The notes below the pieces were generated by a model that searched no databases, was not told the DNA's origin, and saw only the letters and a program-made list of their open reading frames with translations. Source: Saccharopolyspora elongata (GTDB lineage: Bacteria > Actinomycetota > Actinomycetes > Mycobacteriales > Pseudonocardiaceae). From it: a stretch of DNA of 64,000 nt. Shown piece by piece: positions 32,188-41,278 of the stretch. Both the position numbers and the translations under genes were made by a program. The DNA lies in assembly GCF_004348985.1 (NCBI RefSeq), contig NZ_SMKW01000011.1:90990-154989 (forward strand). Reading direction: 5' to 3'. How positions within the stretch are numbered: the first letter of the stretch is position 1; the number at the start of each line of letters is the position of its first letter.

Positions 32188-33090
32188 ATGAACGCCGGGG
32201 AGAACACCCACCAGGTGAAGCGCCCGGAGATCCCGACGCGACTGCTGGTGCACGCCCTCGTCCGCGAGGACGGCACCGTCGACGCCGCCGAGCTCTACGC
32301 GGTCGCCGGCATCCTCGGCATGTCCGACCAGCAGGTCCGGCTGTGCATCAAGCGCCTCGTCGCCGAGGGGCAGTTCACCCATGAAGGACGCGGGCGGCGA
32401 GCCCAGCTCCGGGCCGTCGCCGACAGCACCGGCTCCATCGTTCCCGACGCCGATCACCTTCGTCACGCCTACCGCCAGGACCTGGGGATCGCGCCGTGGG
32501 ACGGCACGTGGCACCTCTTCGCCTTCGCCATCCCGGAATCTCTCCGGACCGCCCGGGACGCGCTGCGCGGCACCCTCCTCTACCTGGGGGCCGCGGCCGT
32601 GCAAGGCGGTCTTTACGTCAGCGCCAACGCCATCGAGGACCTCGTCGAGGCCGAGGCGCGCCGCCTCGGCGTGCTGGACGCGGTCAAGTTCCTCACCAGC
32701 ACCGACCTGCGCATGGGCGGCACCGGAGACCCGCGCGACCTGGCGGCCGCGATGTGGCCGCTGGCGGAGATCGCCGGCCGTCACGAGCGCCTCGCCGCCT
32801 TCGCCGAGTCCTGCCTCTCGGAGTTGCGGAACGGAAAGGTCGAGGCGGGCGCCGAGCGGCTGACGATGGCCGTGGAACTCGCGGCGGAATTCACCCGCGC
32901 CATGGAGCCGGATCCGTTGCTGCCGCCCGACTTGCTACCCCGTCCCTGGCCCGGCAGCCGAGCCCGCAGCCTCGCCCAGCAATGTTGGGCAGAGCTCCGC
33001 GAGACAGCGGGCGATCAGGACCGCGACAAGCCGCTCCCACGGCTGTTCCGGCTCTACGACGCCGCACTGTCCCCGGCAGACGAGCGGTGA
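32188..33090 (+). CDS. PaaX-family transcriptional regulator
   Basis: 300 aa, PaaX architecture: N-terminal winged helix (AELYAVAGILGMSDQQVRLC), central WDGTWHLFAFAIPESLRTAR domain, and a helical C-terminal domain ending DPLLPPDLLPRPWPG. PaaX represses phenylacetyl-CoA catabolism in E. coli with phenylacetyl-CoA as inducer; actinomycete paralogues respond to varied acyl-CoAs, and no paa genes are in this window. The ATG overlaps the stop of a decayed upstream frame (ATGA), suggesting it was once second in an operon. Confidence 0.9.
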   Translation: MNAGENTHQVKRPEIPTRLLVHALVREDGTVDAAELYAVAGILGMSDQQVRLCIKRLVAEGQFTHEGRGRRAQLRAVADSTGSIVPDADHLRHAYRQDLGIAPWDGTWHLFAFAIPESLRTARDALRGTLLYLGAAAVQGGLYVSANAIEDLVEAEARRLGVLDAVKFLTSTDLRMGGTGDPRDLAAAMWPLAEIAGRHERLAAFAESCLSELRNGKVEAGAERLTMAVELAAEFTRAMEPDPLLPPDLLPRPWPGSRARSLAQQCWAELRETAGDQDRDKPLPRLFRLYDAALSPADER

Positions 33091-33219
33091 CACCCGCGCA
33101 GGCGCAGCGCATGTGCCAGAACAGTCCACAAGAGACGGTTTTCGACGGGGAGGCCTGGTCGCAGCCGTCGCCAGCGGAAAGGCCAGCTCCGCCGTTCAAC
33201 GCGGGCTGATCGCCCAGAT

Positions 33220-33265
33220 CTCGTGAGTGTTTTGGGTTGCCATAGCGACACAAGACACTCACGAG
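33220..33265. repeat. CTCGTGAGTG hairpin family, copy 3
   Basis: CTCGTGAGTGTTTTGGGTTGC pairs with its imperfect complement ending in GACACTCACGAG around a CATA loop. It lies in the 318-bp gap between PaaX and the small zinc-protein gene; I see nothing else of note in that gap. Confidence 0.8.
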
Positions 33266-33408
33266 CCGGGGTGGCCGGTCGGCGCACCGGGAGGGGGAGG
33301 AATGCGCCGACCGGCCGGAGGGTTCGATGCCGGGTCGGGGGCATCAGCGGCATCGAACCTGGTCTTCAGGCCCGGCTTTCGCAGCTAGGGCTTCTCGACG
33401 GCAGGCGG

Positions 33409-33612
33409 TTAATCCTGTTCGTCGCGCAGAATTCCGTTGCAGTCCCGGCAAGTCGGCGCGGTGCACCAGTCCATCTCGCTCGGCTTGGCCATCGCTACCC
33501 GTTTGCCGCACACCGTCGTATCGCAGGACTGGCTCTCCCAACGGCGGCCCCGGAAAGCGTGCCGCACGAACCTGTCCTCATCCGGCGTTGGCAGCCAATA
33601 ATGGCGTGGCGG
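33409..33612 (-). pseudogene. Small cysteine-rich (zinc-ribbon-like) protein, 5' end lost
   Basis: About 65 residues, HYWLPTPDEDRFVRHAFRGR then SQSCDTTVCGKRVAMAKPSE and CTAPTCRDCNGILRDEQD, with CxxxxC and CxxC pairs that could bind zinc. No start codon or ribosome-binding site lies at the expected position; the frame runs on into the antisense of the XRE/DUF5753 remnant. It appears to have lost its first codons in the same deletion that beheaded that neighbour. A start far upstream (33682) would give an atypical N terminus. Confidence 0.55.
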
Positions 33613-33641
33613 CTCCCCCAGCTCGGTCCTCGGAAACCTCC

Positions 33642-34166
33642 GCAGCCTTCCCTGCGGCGGGCATCCTCCAAACCGAGGCATACATCCGGGCGATGGACAC
33701 GGCGTCGGCGCGTCGCGAGAGCGAAGACATCGACGCGAACGTCGCGGCACGGCAAGAGCGACAGGCCATCCTCACCAGCGCGAAGCCGACTACGGCGTCG
33801 TTCATCCTGTCCGAGTCATGTTTGCGCCGGCAGGTCGGCACGATGTGGACCATGCGCGAGCAGCTCGACCACTTGGCAGAGATTGCGTTGCAGCAGAACA
33901 TCAATCTTCAAGTCTTGCCGTTCGACGCTGAGACACCGCCTGGCGGGGTTTCCTTCAACTTCACGATGCTGCGCATCCCATCCAACGGAATCGCGGCCGA
34001 CCTGGAGTTCGTCTACGTCGAATGCCTCGACGATGCCCGCTACCTGGATGACAAGGACGCCGTATCGGCCTACGCCAGGCTGTGGAACCAACTTCAGGCA
34101 GCTGCGCTCTCTCCGAAAAAGTCCCTCAGCGTCATACGATCGGTGCGCAAGCAGTACTCGGAGTGA
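33642..34166 (+). pseudogene. XRE/DUF5753 regulator lacking its HTH (5' truncated)
   Basis: About 175 codons of DUF5753: GILQTEAYIRAMDTASARRE, SFILSESCLRRQVGT, NLQVLPFDAETPPGG, FVYVECLDDARYLDD. The intact relative at 9730 has a 65-residue HTH and about 30 linker residues before this point; here the sequence upstream of 33642 has no HTH. The downstream DUF397 partner is intact. The protein could not bind DNA in the usual way. Confidence 0.8.
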
Positions 34167-34181
34167 ACGCGAGGTCGCACC

Positions 34182-34385
34182 ATGATCGAACGACGTGTCC
34201 TGCCGGATGCAGCGTGGTTCAAGAGCAGCTACAGCGCGACGCAGAACGAATGTATCGAGGTGGCGATGGTTCTGGGCGTTGTCGGCGTGCGTGACACCAA
34301 GGACCGCGACGGCGGCACGCTGGTCTTCGACAGCGTCGCCTGGTCCAGCTTCCTGACCCACGTCAAGGCGGGACGCAACGGCTGA
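34182..34385 (+). CDS. DUF397 small protein
   Basis: 67 aa, DUF397 signature WFKSSYSATQNECIEVAM, GVVGVRDTKDRDGGTLVFDS, WSSFLTHVKAG. It lies 15 bp after the truncated XRE/DUF5753 gene, its normal partner. It is intact although the partner has lost its DNA-binding domain, so its role may be gone or taken up by another HTH protein such as that at 9730. Confidence 0.9.
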   Translation: MIERRVLPDAAWFKSSYSATQNECIEVAMVLGVVGVRDTKDRDGGTLVFDSVAWSSFLTHVKAGRNG

Positions 34386-34392
34386 TCCGGCT

Positions 34393-34420
34393 GAGGTGCC
34401 CGGCCCCGGCCGGGCACCTC
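34393..34420. terminator. Bidirectional terminator hairpin
   Basis: GAGGTGCCCGGCC (34393-34405) and GGCCGGGCACCTC (34408-34420) form a perfect 13-bp stem between the converging DUF397 gene and the end of the five-gene operon. Confidence 0.8.
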
Positions 34421-34453
34421 ACAACCCGAAATAGCCACGTTGCGGTGTCGATG

Positions 34454-37225
34454 TCACGGCTTGGCGAGCAGTTCCGCCAGCGCTGCCGCCGTTTCCGGGT
34501 AGCGGCCGACCAGCTCGGCGCCCGCCCCACCGGGATCGGCCGTCTGCCACGTCCCGTCGCAGCCCAGCAGGTTCGCTACCGCGTCGCAGGTCGCGGGATG
34601 TGCGGCGAGCAGCGCGACCCCGCTCCCGCGCGGCGCTCTCCGTTGCGGCACGGCTTCCGGCGTCGGCTGGGCCAGCCACGGCGGCACCCATTCGTCCAGC
34701 TCCGCGAGGCGGCCAGGGAAGATCCGCCCGGCCTCGCGGATGAGCATCGGCGCCAGCTCCGCGCCGCCGGCACGCAGGGTGCTGATCAGGCTGGGCAACC
34801 ACGGCAGCAGCACCGGGTCCGGCAGTCGCCGGAACGCGTTCGACACCGCTTCCACGACGAAGTCGGTCAGGCCCGGCACGGGTTCCAGCGCGTGCACGAA
34901 TCCGCTTAGGTAGCGCGGGTAAACGGGCACCACCATGGGGTTGGCGAGCAACTCGTCGCACCGCGCCCGCAGCTCCGCCCGGGAGAGCTGCCCGAGCTGC
35001 ACCTGAGCCGCCCACAGCAGGGCCAGCTTCGCCGGCTCCTGCGGATGCGACTGCGCGAACGCCAGCTCCAGCTGCGCCCGGTCGCAGCCCAGCGACAGCG
35101 CCAGGCCCTCCATGCTGAACAGGAAGCCCAGCATGGCGGCGACCTGGTCGACGGTCGCGTCCTCGTCGGTGAACGCCGTCGGCAACAGGGTGCAGTAGTG
35201 CGCGTAGCCGGTCTTGACGAACGCTTCGATCCACGGCGGTAGCACCGGCTCGCTGGTCCGGTAGTACGCCAGCAGCCGGCGCACCCGGCGCAGGACTTCC
35301 GGCGCACCGTCGACGCTGCGCTCGGTCGCCAGGACTTCCAGGGCACGGGTGCCCAGCTCGTTGGCGAGGCGTCGGCTGCGCAGGTAGAGCGTCGCGTCCT
35401 CGACGGCCTCCAGGACGGTGGCCGTGGTCGCGTGTGGGCCGTACGCCGCGCCGCGCAGGCGCTGCTCCAGCACCTGCTCGATGCTGACGCCTTCGTAGCC
35501 GAGTTCGATCAGCGCCCGCTGGTGGGTGCCGAGCGCCACGTCCCACGACTCCTGGATCGGCCGCTCGCCGAGCCGCCGCTCACCCATGATCGGCCGCGCC
35601 GCGCCGCGCGGCAGCAGGTAGCGCAGCATCCACAGCACGTCGGAGCACTGCGCCAGCTCCGGCCGGGACGCGATGTCCAGCAACGCTCTTTGCACGCCGC
35701 GTTGTTGGAGCTTGAGCTCCAGCGGCGCGAGCCGGTCGTGCACATCCCGCGCCAGCGGCGGCAGCGCGTCGTAGCCGACCTGACCGATCCGGTCGCCGCC
35801 CATCATGATCTCGACGAGGCGGCGCACGTCGCGCCTGCCCGGCACGGCGTCCTTCTCGATGCAGGTGATCGCCGCGTCCTGGAAGTCGTACGGCGTGGGC
35901 TTGGCCCGGTCGCGCATCCCGGCCAGCAGGATCGACGTCTCGAACACGGCGATCGCGTCCGCGGTGGACGCGAGGTAGCCGTTGCGGCGCGCGGCGCGCA
36001 CGATGTCCACCGACCAGCCCAGCAGCTCGGCCTCGTCCAGCCGGTCGAGGACGGGCGGTCGCTGGAGGAAGCCGGAGAGCTTGTCCGAAGGCCCGGTCGG
36101 CGCGGGATCGACCGGCGGCGCGGTCTTCCCCGGCTTCTTCTTCGCACCCGCCTGCCCGGCGAGCCGGAACGGCTGCACCTTGGTGCGCTTGAGGTTCTTC
36201 GCCCACTCCGTCGCGGCGATCGACACCGAACCGGCGGCCAGGCCGAACTGCGCCTCGATCGCCGCGTTGCTCGACGGGATCAGGCCGTGCTGCCACTTGC
36301 TGGCGCTGGGCGGGCTGATCTCGAAGGTGTCGGTGCCGTGCACGCCGAACTCCGCGACGCGGCTGGCCGCGTGGAACGCGCCGCAGACGTACAGGCAGTC
36401 CGCCGGATCGGCGCCGGTCGCGGCCAGGTGCTCGCGCATCCTGGTCCACATGTACCGCTCGCGGTCCTCGTCCACGCGCACCCGGTGCGGATCGCCGGGC
36501 GCGAGGCGGCGGAACAGGCTGCCGATCAGGAGCATGACCTGCCGGTAGGCGTCGTGGTCGCTGTCGCCGAGCGGCAGTTCGACGTACTGGTGCCACCACT
36601 CCGACCAGTGGCGCACCCGGCCGTGGCGCAGCAGGTGCTCCTCCAGCTCCGCGAAGCGCGGCCGCAGGTCGCCGATCTCCACGCCGATCGCGTCGCCGTG
36701 CAGCGCGGTCTCCTTGTCCGCCGGCGGCGCGTCCGGGGCGGCGGGCTCCTCCGCGCCCGCCACCCACTGGAAGACGTGGTCGGAGGACCGGTCGACGAGG
36801 ACCAGTTCGACGCCCGGTGTTTCCAGCGCGTAGGCGATCGCCTGGTACTCGGCCGACGCCTCGGTGATCGGGGCGACCACCGACAGCGGCGACCATTCCA
36901 CCGGGAAGCCCTCGACCTCGGTCGCGAACGCCTGCACCGCGACCGGGAGCCGGCAGTTGCGCAGTTCGGTCAGCAGCGGCGCCATGTCCTCGCACAGCTC
37001 CAGGTAGACCACCTTCGGCTGCTTCTGCCGCAGCCGCCGGGCCATCGCGATGGCCGAAGCCGGCGAGTGGTGGCAGACCGGGAAGATCTCCAGCGGCTCG
37101 CGCTGCGCGCGGTCGACGTCGTCGACGATGCCGAGCAGGATGCCCTCCAGCGCATCGGGCCCGTCGGCGAACGCCGCGGCGGCTTCCCGCAGCTGCGTGC
37201 GGAGCGCGTCGAAGGCGCCGCTCAT
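34454..37225 (-). CDS. DUF5682-family protein (YehM-like), last gene of MoxR/VWA operon
   Basis: 923 aa. The N-terminal ~350 residues carry IFPVCHHSPASAIAMARRL, VVYLELCEDMAPL and, later, CLYVCGAFHAASRVAEFG. This H-x2-SP ... Glu ... CGAxH pattern recalls the TraB/TIKI/ChaN-like fold (inference). The remaining ~570 residues are helical, repeat-like and without a known domain. The ATG overlaps the AAA ATPase stop (ATGA). Partners with MoxR ATPase, VWA and SWIM proteins as YehM does in E. coli yehLMPQ. No signal peptide. Cellular role unknown. Confidence 0.82.
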   Translation of the reverse strand: MSGAFDALRTQLREAAAAFADGPDALEGILLGIVDDVDRAQREPLEIFPVCHHSPASAIAMARRLRQKQPKVVYLELCEDMAPLLTELRNCRLPVAVQAFATEVEGFPVEWSPLSVVAPITEASAEYQAIAYALETPGVELVLVDRSSDHVFQWVAGAEEPAAPDAPPADKETALHGDAIGVEIGDLRPRFAELEEHLLRHGRVRHWSEWWHQYVELPLGDSDHDAYRQVMLLIGSLFRRLAPGDPHRVRVDEDRERYMWTRMREHLAATGADPADCLYVCGAFHAASRVAEFGVHGTDTFEISPPSASKWQHGLIPSSNAAIEAQFGLAAGSVSIAATEWAKNLKRTKVQPFRLAGQAGAKKKPGKTAPPVDPAPTGPSDKLSGFLQRPPVLDRLDEAELLGWSVDIVRAARRNGYLASTADAIAVFETSILLAGMRDRAKPTPYDFQDAAITCIEKDAVPGRRDVRRLVEIMMGGDRIGQVGYDALPPLARDVHDRLAPLELKLQQRGVQRALLDIASRPELAQCSDVLWMLRYLLPRGAARPIMGERRLGERPIQESWDVALGTHQRALIELGYEGVSIEQVLEQRLRGAAYGPHATTATVLEAVEDATLYLRSRRLANELGTRALEVLATERSVDGAPEVLRRVRRLLAYYRTSEPVLPPWIEAFVKTGYAHYCTLLPTAFTDEDATVDQVAAMLGFLFSMEGLALSLGCDRAQLELAFAQSHPQEPAKLALLWAAQVQLGQLSRAELRARCDELLANPMVVPVYPRYLSGFVHALEPVPGLTDFVVEAVSNAFRRLPDPVLLPWLPSLISTLRAGGAELAPMLIREAGRIFPGRLAELDEWVPPWLAQPTPEAVPQRRAPRGSGVALLAAHPATCDAVANLLGCDGTWQTADPGGAGAELVGRYPETAAALAELLAKP

Positions 37226-38334
37226 GACAGGGTGGCGATCGCGTCGCGGCCGCCCTCCAGGAACTCCGGCCACGATCCGCCCTCGTCCTTGCTGCGCGGC
37301 TCGACGACGCCGTGCAGGTACTTGTTGAGGATCGCCAGGTCCTCCGGCGCTCGCCTGGCCAGCGATCCGACGAGCGAGGAGGCGAGGGTGCGGGCGGTCA
37401 GCGCGTGCTCGCCGAAGAAGTTGCTGTGCAGGATCGCGTCTTCGAGCACGCCGATCTGCTCGGCGGTGGACAGCGCCGACTCCAGCTTCTCATCGTCGCT
37501 GCCGGCCGCGGCCGCGGAGGCGCGCAGATCGGCGAAGCTGCGCAGCAGCACGTCCAGCAGCGTCGGCGGCACGTCGAGCTCGATCTGGTGGCGGCGCAAC
37601 AGCTCCTCGGTGCGGAAGCGGACGATCTCCGCCTCGCTCTTCTTGTTCGTCACCACCGGGATGCGCACGAAGTTGAAGCGGCGCTTGAGCGCCGAGGACA
37701 GGTCGTTGACGCCCCGGTCCCGGCTGTTGGCGGTGGCGATGATCGAGAAGCCCGGCTTGGCGAAGACGATGTTGTCGCCGTCGAGCTCGGGGACCGAGAT
37801 GTACTTCTCCGACAGGATCGAGATCAGCGCGTCCTGCACGTCGCTGGTGGAGCGGGTGAGCTCCTCGAAGCGGCCGATCGCGCCGGTCTCCATGGCGGTC
37901 ATGATCGGCGAGGGGATCATCGACTCCCGCGACTGCCCCTTGGCGATGACCATGGACACGTTCCACGAGTACTTGATCTGGTCCTCGGTGGTGCCCGCGG
38001 TGCCCTGCACGACGAGCGTGGAGTTCCGGCTGATCGCGGCGGCCAGCAGCTCGGCCAGCCAGCTCTTGCCGGTGCCGGGGTCGCCGATCAGCAGCAGGCC
38101 GCGGTCGGAGGCCAGCGTGACGATGGAGCGCTCGACGAAACTGCGGTCGCCGAACCACTTCGGCGCGATCTCCCGGTCGAGGCCGTCGGCGCGCTCGGAG
38201 CCGAGCACGAACAGGCGGACCATCTTCGGGGACAGCCGCCAGGCGAACGGCTTGGGACCGTCGTCGATCGACTCCAGCCAGTCCAGCTCCTCGGCGTACT
38301 TGATCTCGGCCGGAGCGCGCAACAGGTCGGACAT
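37222..38334 (-). CDS. MoxR-type AAA+ ATPase (YehL-like)
   Basis: 370 aa AAA+ ATPase, expected hexamer. Walker A GDPGTGKS (84-91), degenerate Walker B region GAIGRFEELTRS, sensor 1 SIIATANSRDRGVN, and the Arg pair of SSALKRRFNFVRIP. MoxR ATPases act as chaperones that use a VWA protein to load metals or remodel targets; the VWA gene is the next one upstream in this operon. The start codon lies directly after the structured element at 38385-38561, so its expression may depend on that element. Confidence 0.9.
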   Translation of the reverse strand: MSDLLRAPAEIKYAEELDWLESIDDGPKPFAWRLSPKMVRLFVLGSERADGLDREIAPKWFGDRSFVERSIVTLASDRGLLLIGDPGTGKSWLAELLAAAISRNSTLVVQGTAGTTEDQIKYSWNVSMVIAKGQSRESMIPSPIMTAMETGAIGRFEELTRSTSDVQDALISILSEKYISVPELDGDNIVFAKPGFSIIATANSRDRGVNDLSSALKRRFNFVRIPVVTNKKSEAEIVRFRTEELLRRHQIELDVPPTLLDVLLRSFADLRASAAAAGSDDEKLESALSTAEQIGVLEDAILHSNFFGEHALTARTLASSLVGSLARRAPEDLAILNKYLHGVVEPRSKDEGGSWPEFLEGGRDAIATLS

Positions 38335-38384
38335 GTGTGGGCCTTTCTCAGTGCTTGTCTTGGAGCTGGTTTGGTTGTTCTTTG

Positions 38385-38561
38385 AAGCGCCGAAGGCGCT
38401 TAGCCCACCCTCGCAACTTGCACCGCCGCGGGTTCTCAGACGTCGTCTGGCGAGGACAGCCCCGATGTCGCGTATTGGACATACTCAAATCGGGGATCCC
38501 ACAGTCCAGACGGCGTCTGAGGTTCCGCCACCCGCACCGCCACGCAAGATGAGCCTGGAAA
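38385..38561 (+). repeat. Covarying multi-stem element, copy 2
   Basis: Same architecture as at 21996. 5' hairpin AAGCGCC-GAA-GGCGCTT (38385-38401); outer 16-bp helix CTCAGACGTCGTCTGG (38435-38450) with CCAGACGGCGTCTGAG (38506-38521), one U-G; inner helix CCCCGAT (38460-38466) with ATCGGGG (38489-38495); conserved loop GCGTATTGGACATAC (38470-38484) and CCGCCACCCGCACCGCCAC tail. Relative to copy 1 the helices differ by eight double, pair-preserving changes. It fills the only gap in the five-gene operon, between the VWA and AAA genes, again on the strand opposite to the genes as written. Confidence 0.8.
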
Positions 38562-38564
38562 CAG

Positions 38565-39893
38565 TCATTGCCCGAGGAATGTCTTGAGTTCTTGGACGAG
38601 TTTGCGGATGTGGCCGGAGATGACCGGCGTGCCGAGGGCCTTGAAGCGCTCGCGGAACCAGGGGTTGACCTCCTGGCGGCCGGAGCTGGTCACCGAGCCG
38701 ACCGGGATGAACTTCACGCCCGACCGGTGGACCGCCTCGATGCCCTCGAACAGCGGCTGGGAGCGGTCGAACTCGTAGAAGTCCGAGATCCAGACCATGA
38801 CGGTGTTCTGCGGCTCGGCGATCTTCGGCCGGGCCATGGCCATCGCCACCGGACCGTCGTTCCCGCCGCCCAGGTTGGTGCGCAGCAGCACGTCGAACGG
38901 GTCGTGCACCCAGGGCGTGAGGTCGATCGCGTGCGTGTCGTAGGCGATCAGGTGCACGTCGACCTTCGGCAGCCCGGCGAAGATCGACGCCAGGATGGTG
39001 CAGTTCACCATCGAGTCGACCATCGAGCCCGACTGGTCGACGACCACGATCAGCCGCTGCGGCGTGGTCTTGCGGGCGGTGTGCCGGTAGAAGAGGCGGT
39101 CGACGTACAGCCGCTCCTCCTCCGGGCTCCAGTTGGTGAGGTTCTTCCAGATCGTGCGGTCGAGGTCCAGGTTCCGGTACACCCGCTTCGGCGGGACCGA
39201 GCGGTCCACGGCGCCGACGGTGGCCTTCTCCACCTGGGTGCGCAGGGCTTCGGCGACCTCGTCGACGTAGCGGCGGATCAGCGCCTTGGCGTTGGCCAGC
39301 GCCACGCCGGACAGGTTGCTCTTGTCCCGCAACAACTGCTCGATCAGCGACATGCTCGGGGTCAGCTGCGCGGCGAGCGCGGGATCGGCCAGCACCTCGC
39401 GGAGGTGCATCCGCTTGACCAGGTCGGCCTCGATGTCACCGAGCTCCTGCCTGAGGCCGGAGCCGCCGGATCGACCGCCGCGCAGCTCCCCCGGCTGGCA
39501 ACCGAGCGCGCGTTCCAGCCAGCCAGCATCCGACTGCCAGCGCGACAGCTGTCCCGCGGTGACCGTGCCGCTGCCGGAGTTGAAGACGTTGAGCAGCACC
39601 TTCGACACCAGCGCCGCGCGCCGCACCTCGGCGGCCCGGTCGCGCTCGTCACCGTCCGATGTGGACTCCGAGGTCATCAGGCCGTCGAACTCGGCGGCCA
39701 GGCCCGGATGGCGCTGGACGATCGAGTCGACGGAGACCTGCGGATCCAGCAGCGCGGGCGGCAGGCCGATGTCCTCGACCACGGCGACGCTCGCGGATTC
39801 CAGCGTCGCCTGCTCCTCGTCGTCGAAGAGCCGGGCGAGCAGCCGCCAGTACAGGACCTGGCGGCGGTTGTCGTGGGGATCGTGTTCGGTCAT
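38565..39893 (-). CDS. VWA-domain protein (YehP-like)
   Basis: 442 aa. The C-terminal von Willebrand A domain has an intact metal-ion-dependent adhesion site: DQSGS at 286-290, Thr in RTNLGGGNDG and SDFYEF near 370. The N-terminal ~270 residues are helical with no known domain. VWA proteins paired with MoxR ATPases are adaptors that hold or present a substrate. ATG 39893 overlaps the stop of the upstream gene by ATGA. It ends 4 nt after the structured repeat. Confidence 0.88.
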   Translation of the reverse strand: MTEHDPHDNRRQVLYWRLLARLFDDEEQATLESASVAVVEDIGLPPALLDPQVSVDSIVQRHPGLAAEFDGLMTSESTSDGDERDRAAEVRRAALVSKVLLNVFNSGSGTVTAGQLSRWQSDAGWLERALGCQPGELRGGRSGGSGLRQELGDIEADLVKRMHLREVLADPALAAQLTPSMSLIEQLLRDKSNLSGVALANAKALIRRYVDEVAEALRTQVEKATVGAVDRSVPPKRVYRNLDLDRTIWKNLTNWSPEEERLYVDRLFYRHTARKTTPQRLIVVVDQSGSMVDSMVNCTILASIFAGLPKVDVHLIAYDTHAIDLTPWVHDPFDVLLRTNLGGGNDGPVAMAMARPKIAEPQNTVMVWISDFYEFDRSQPLFEGIEAVHRSGVKFIPVGSVTSSGRQEVNPWFRERFKALGTPVISGHIRKLVQELKTFLGQ

Positions 39894-41278
39894 TTCCGCA
39901 ACAACCTCCCGGCGCGTTCCCGAAGCACCGCTGCGGCGTCGGTGGCGGCCTTCTCCGCCTTGACACCGGCCTTGTCGGTCGTGCCACCGGCCCACGCCCC
40001 GGCGTGGACCGCGACGGCCTTCTTCCGCTTGATGGTTTCGACGGCGAGCGGCTGGATGCCGAAGGCGCCGGAATCCCAGCGGAGCAGGCCGATGCACGCG
40101 CTCGACGCCGCGACCGCTTCGGGGGTGAGCGGACCGGCGGCCGGAATGCGGTCGGCGTCGACGGCCAACCGATGCCCGGCGATGGTGAAAGCCATTGCGT
40201 CGCCGTCCACTTCGGCGTCGTAGCCCTCCAGGAAGACGGGCACGGCGATGCGCGCCGGGTGCCGGTCCAGCGGCGCGGTCGCCGGAACGGTCGCGGTGGT
40301 CAAGGCGACGCGGGCGGTGGCGAAGGCGTCGGCGGGCTCGCCCGGGCGGGCGCGCTCGTCGCTCCAGATCAGGTCGCCCTCGGCGGTGATCGGCATGCCG
40401 TCGAGGTCCATCGAGCGGCCCTCGCTGACGGCCGCCAGCAGCGACATGTGCGGGCGGAGCAGCTGCCAGAGGCCCGCTCCGACGATGGTGTCGGGCTTGG
40501 GCGCCGACACGCTGGCACGCACCAGGCGGGGCTCGGCGCCGTCGGCGGGCTCGAACACCGCGTGGACCTGGGCCTGCACCGCGGTCGCGTGCTCGTGCAC
40601 GTCCACACCGAGGGGCAGGAGCCGGCCGGATGCGGTGTCGGTCTCCGGCACGTCGGCCGCCCCTGGCAGCGTCAGCAGCATCGCGCGCGACCACAGGTCG
40701 GCCCAGCGGCGCGCCGGGATGCGCGCCAGCGCCGTGCCCGGGCAGGACGCCGCGAGTTCGGCGGCGAAGCCGTCGAGGAGCGACGCCAACCGGCGCAGGG
40801 CCGGGTCCGGCAGCATCGCGGAGACGACCTGCGCCGAGGCGGAGACCACGTCGTGGTCGATGCCCCGCCACCCGGATCGCGCCAGGTCGGACAGCCAGGA
40901 GCGGGCGGCCGCGAGGAGGTTCGCCCCGTGCTGCCCGCCGTTCGCCGGGGCCGGATCGTCGCCGGCGGCCCGGCCGGTCGCCTCCGCCACCCGGGCCATC
41001 AGTGCATCGTGGACGGAACCGAGCAGCGCGGTGCGGGCGGCGGCGAGGGCGACGAAGTGGTCTTCGCCCGCGGCGCCGGCCGCCGCCTTCTCGGCCGCCT
41101 CGGCGACCGCGGCGGCCAGCGGCGTTCCCGCGACCGCGTCGGCGAGTTCGGCCAGTTCGGCGGCCTGGGCGGGTTGCGGCCGGAGCAGGCCGCCGATGAG
41201 CGCATGGTCGAAGGCGTCGACGGCCGCCAGGGCTTCGTCGAGCCCGGCGATGGTTCCGGCGAGCAGATCGGCGCGCAT
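39890..41278 (-). CDS. Unknown protein of the MoxR/VWA operon
   Basis: 462 aa, Ala-rich, no recognised domain (possibly the family annotated DUF5691 in similar operons; not certain). The N-terminal ~170 residues are helical (LLAGTIAGLDEALAAVDAF, LLAAARSWLSDLARSGWRGI); the centre has beta-rich segments (LVRASVSAPKPDTIVGAGLW) and the C terminus is Lys/Ala-rich (KAGVKAEKAATDAAAVLRER). Overlaps both neighbours (TGATG with the SWIM gene, ATGA with the VWA gene). E. coli yehLMPQ has no obvious counterpart, so this is the least understood member. Confidence 0.75.
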   Translation of the reverse strand: MRADLLAGTIAGLDEALAAVDAFDHALIGGLLRPQPAQAAELAELADAVAGTPLAAAVAEAAEKAAAGAAGEDHFVALAAARTALLGSVHDALMARVAEATGRAAGDDPAPANGGQHGANLLAAARSWLSDLARSGWRGIDHDVVSASAQVVSAMLPDPALRRLASLLDGFAAELAASCPGTALARIPARRWADLWSRAMLLTLPGAADVPETDTASGRLLPLGVDVHEHATAVQAQVHAVFEPADGAEPRLVRASVSAPKPDTIVGAGLWQLLRPHMSLLAAVSEGRSMDLDGMPITAEGDLIWSDERARPGEPADAFATARVALTTATVPATAPLDRHPARIAVPVFLEGYDAEVDGDAMAFTIAGHRLAVDADRIPAAGPLTPEAVAASSACIGLLRWDSGAFGIQPLAVETIKRKKAVAVHAGAWAGGTTDKAGVKAEKAATDAAAVLRERAGRLLRK

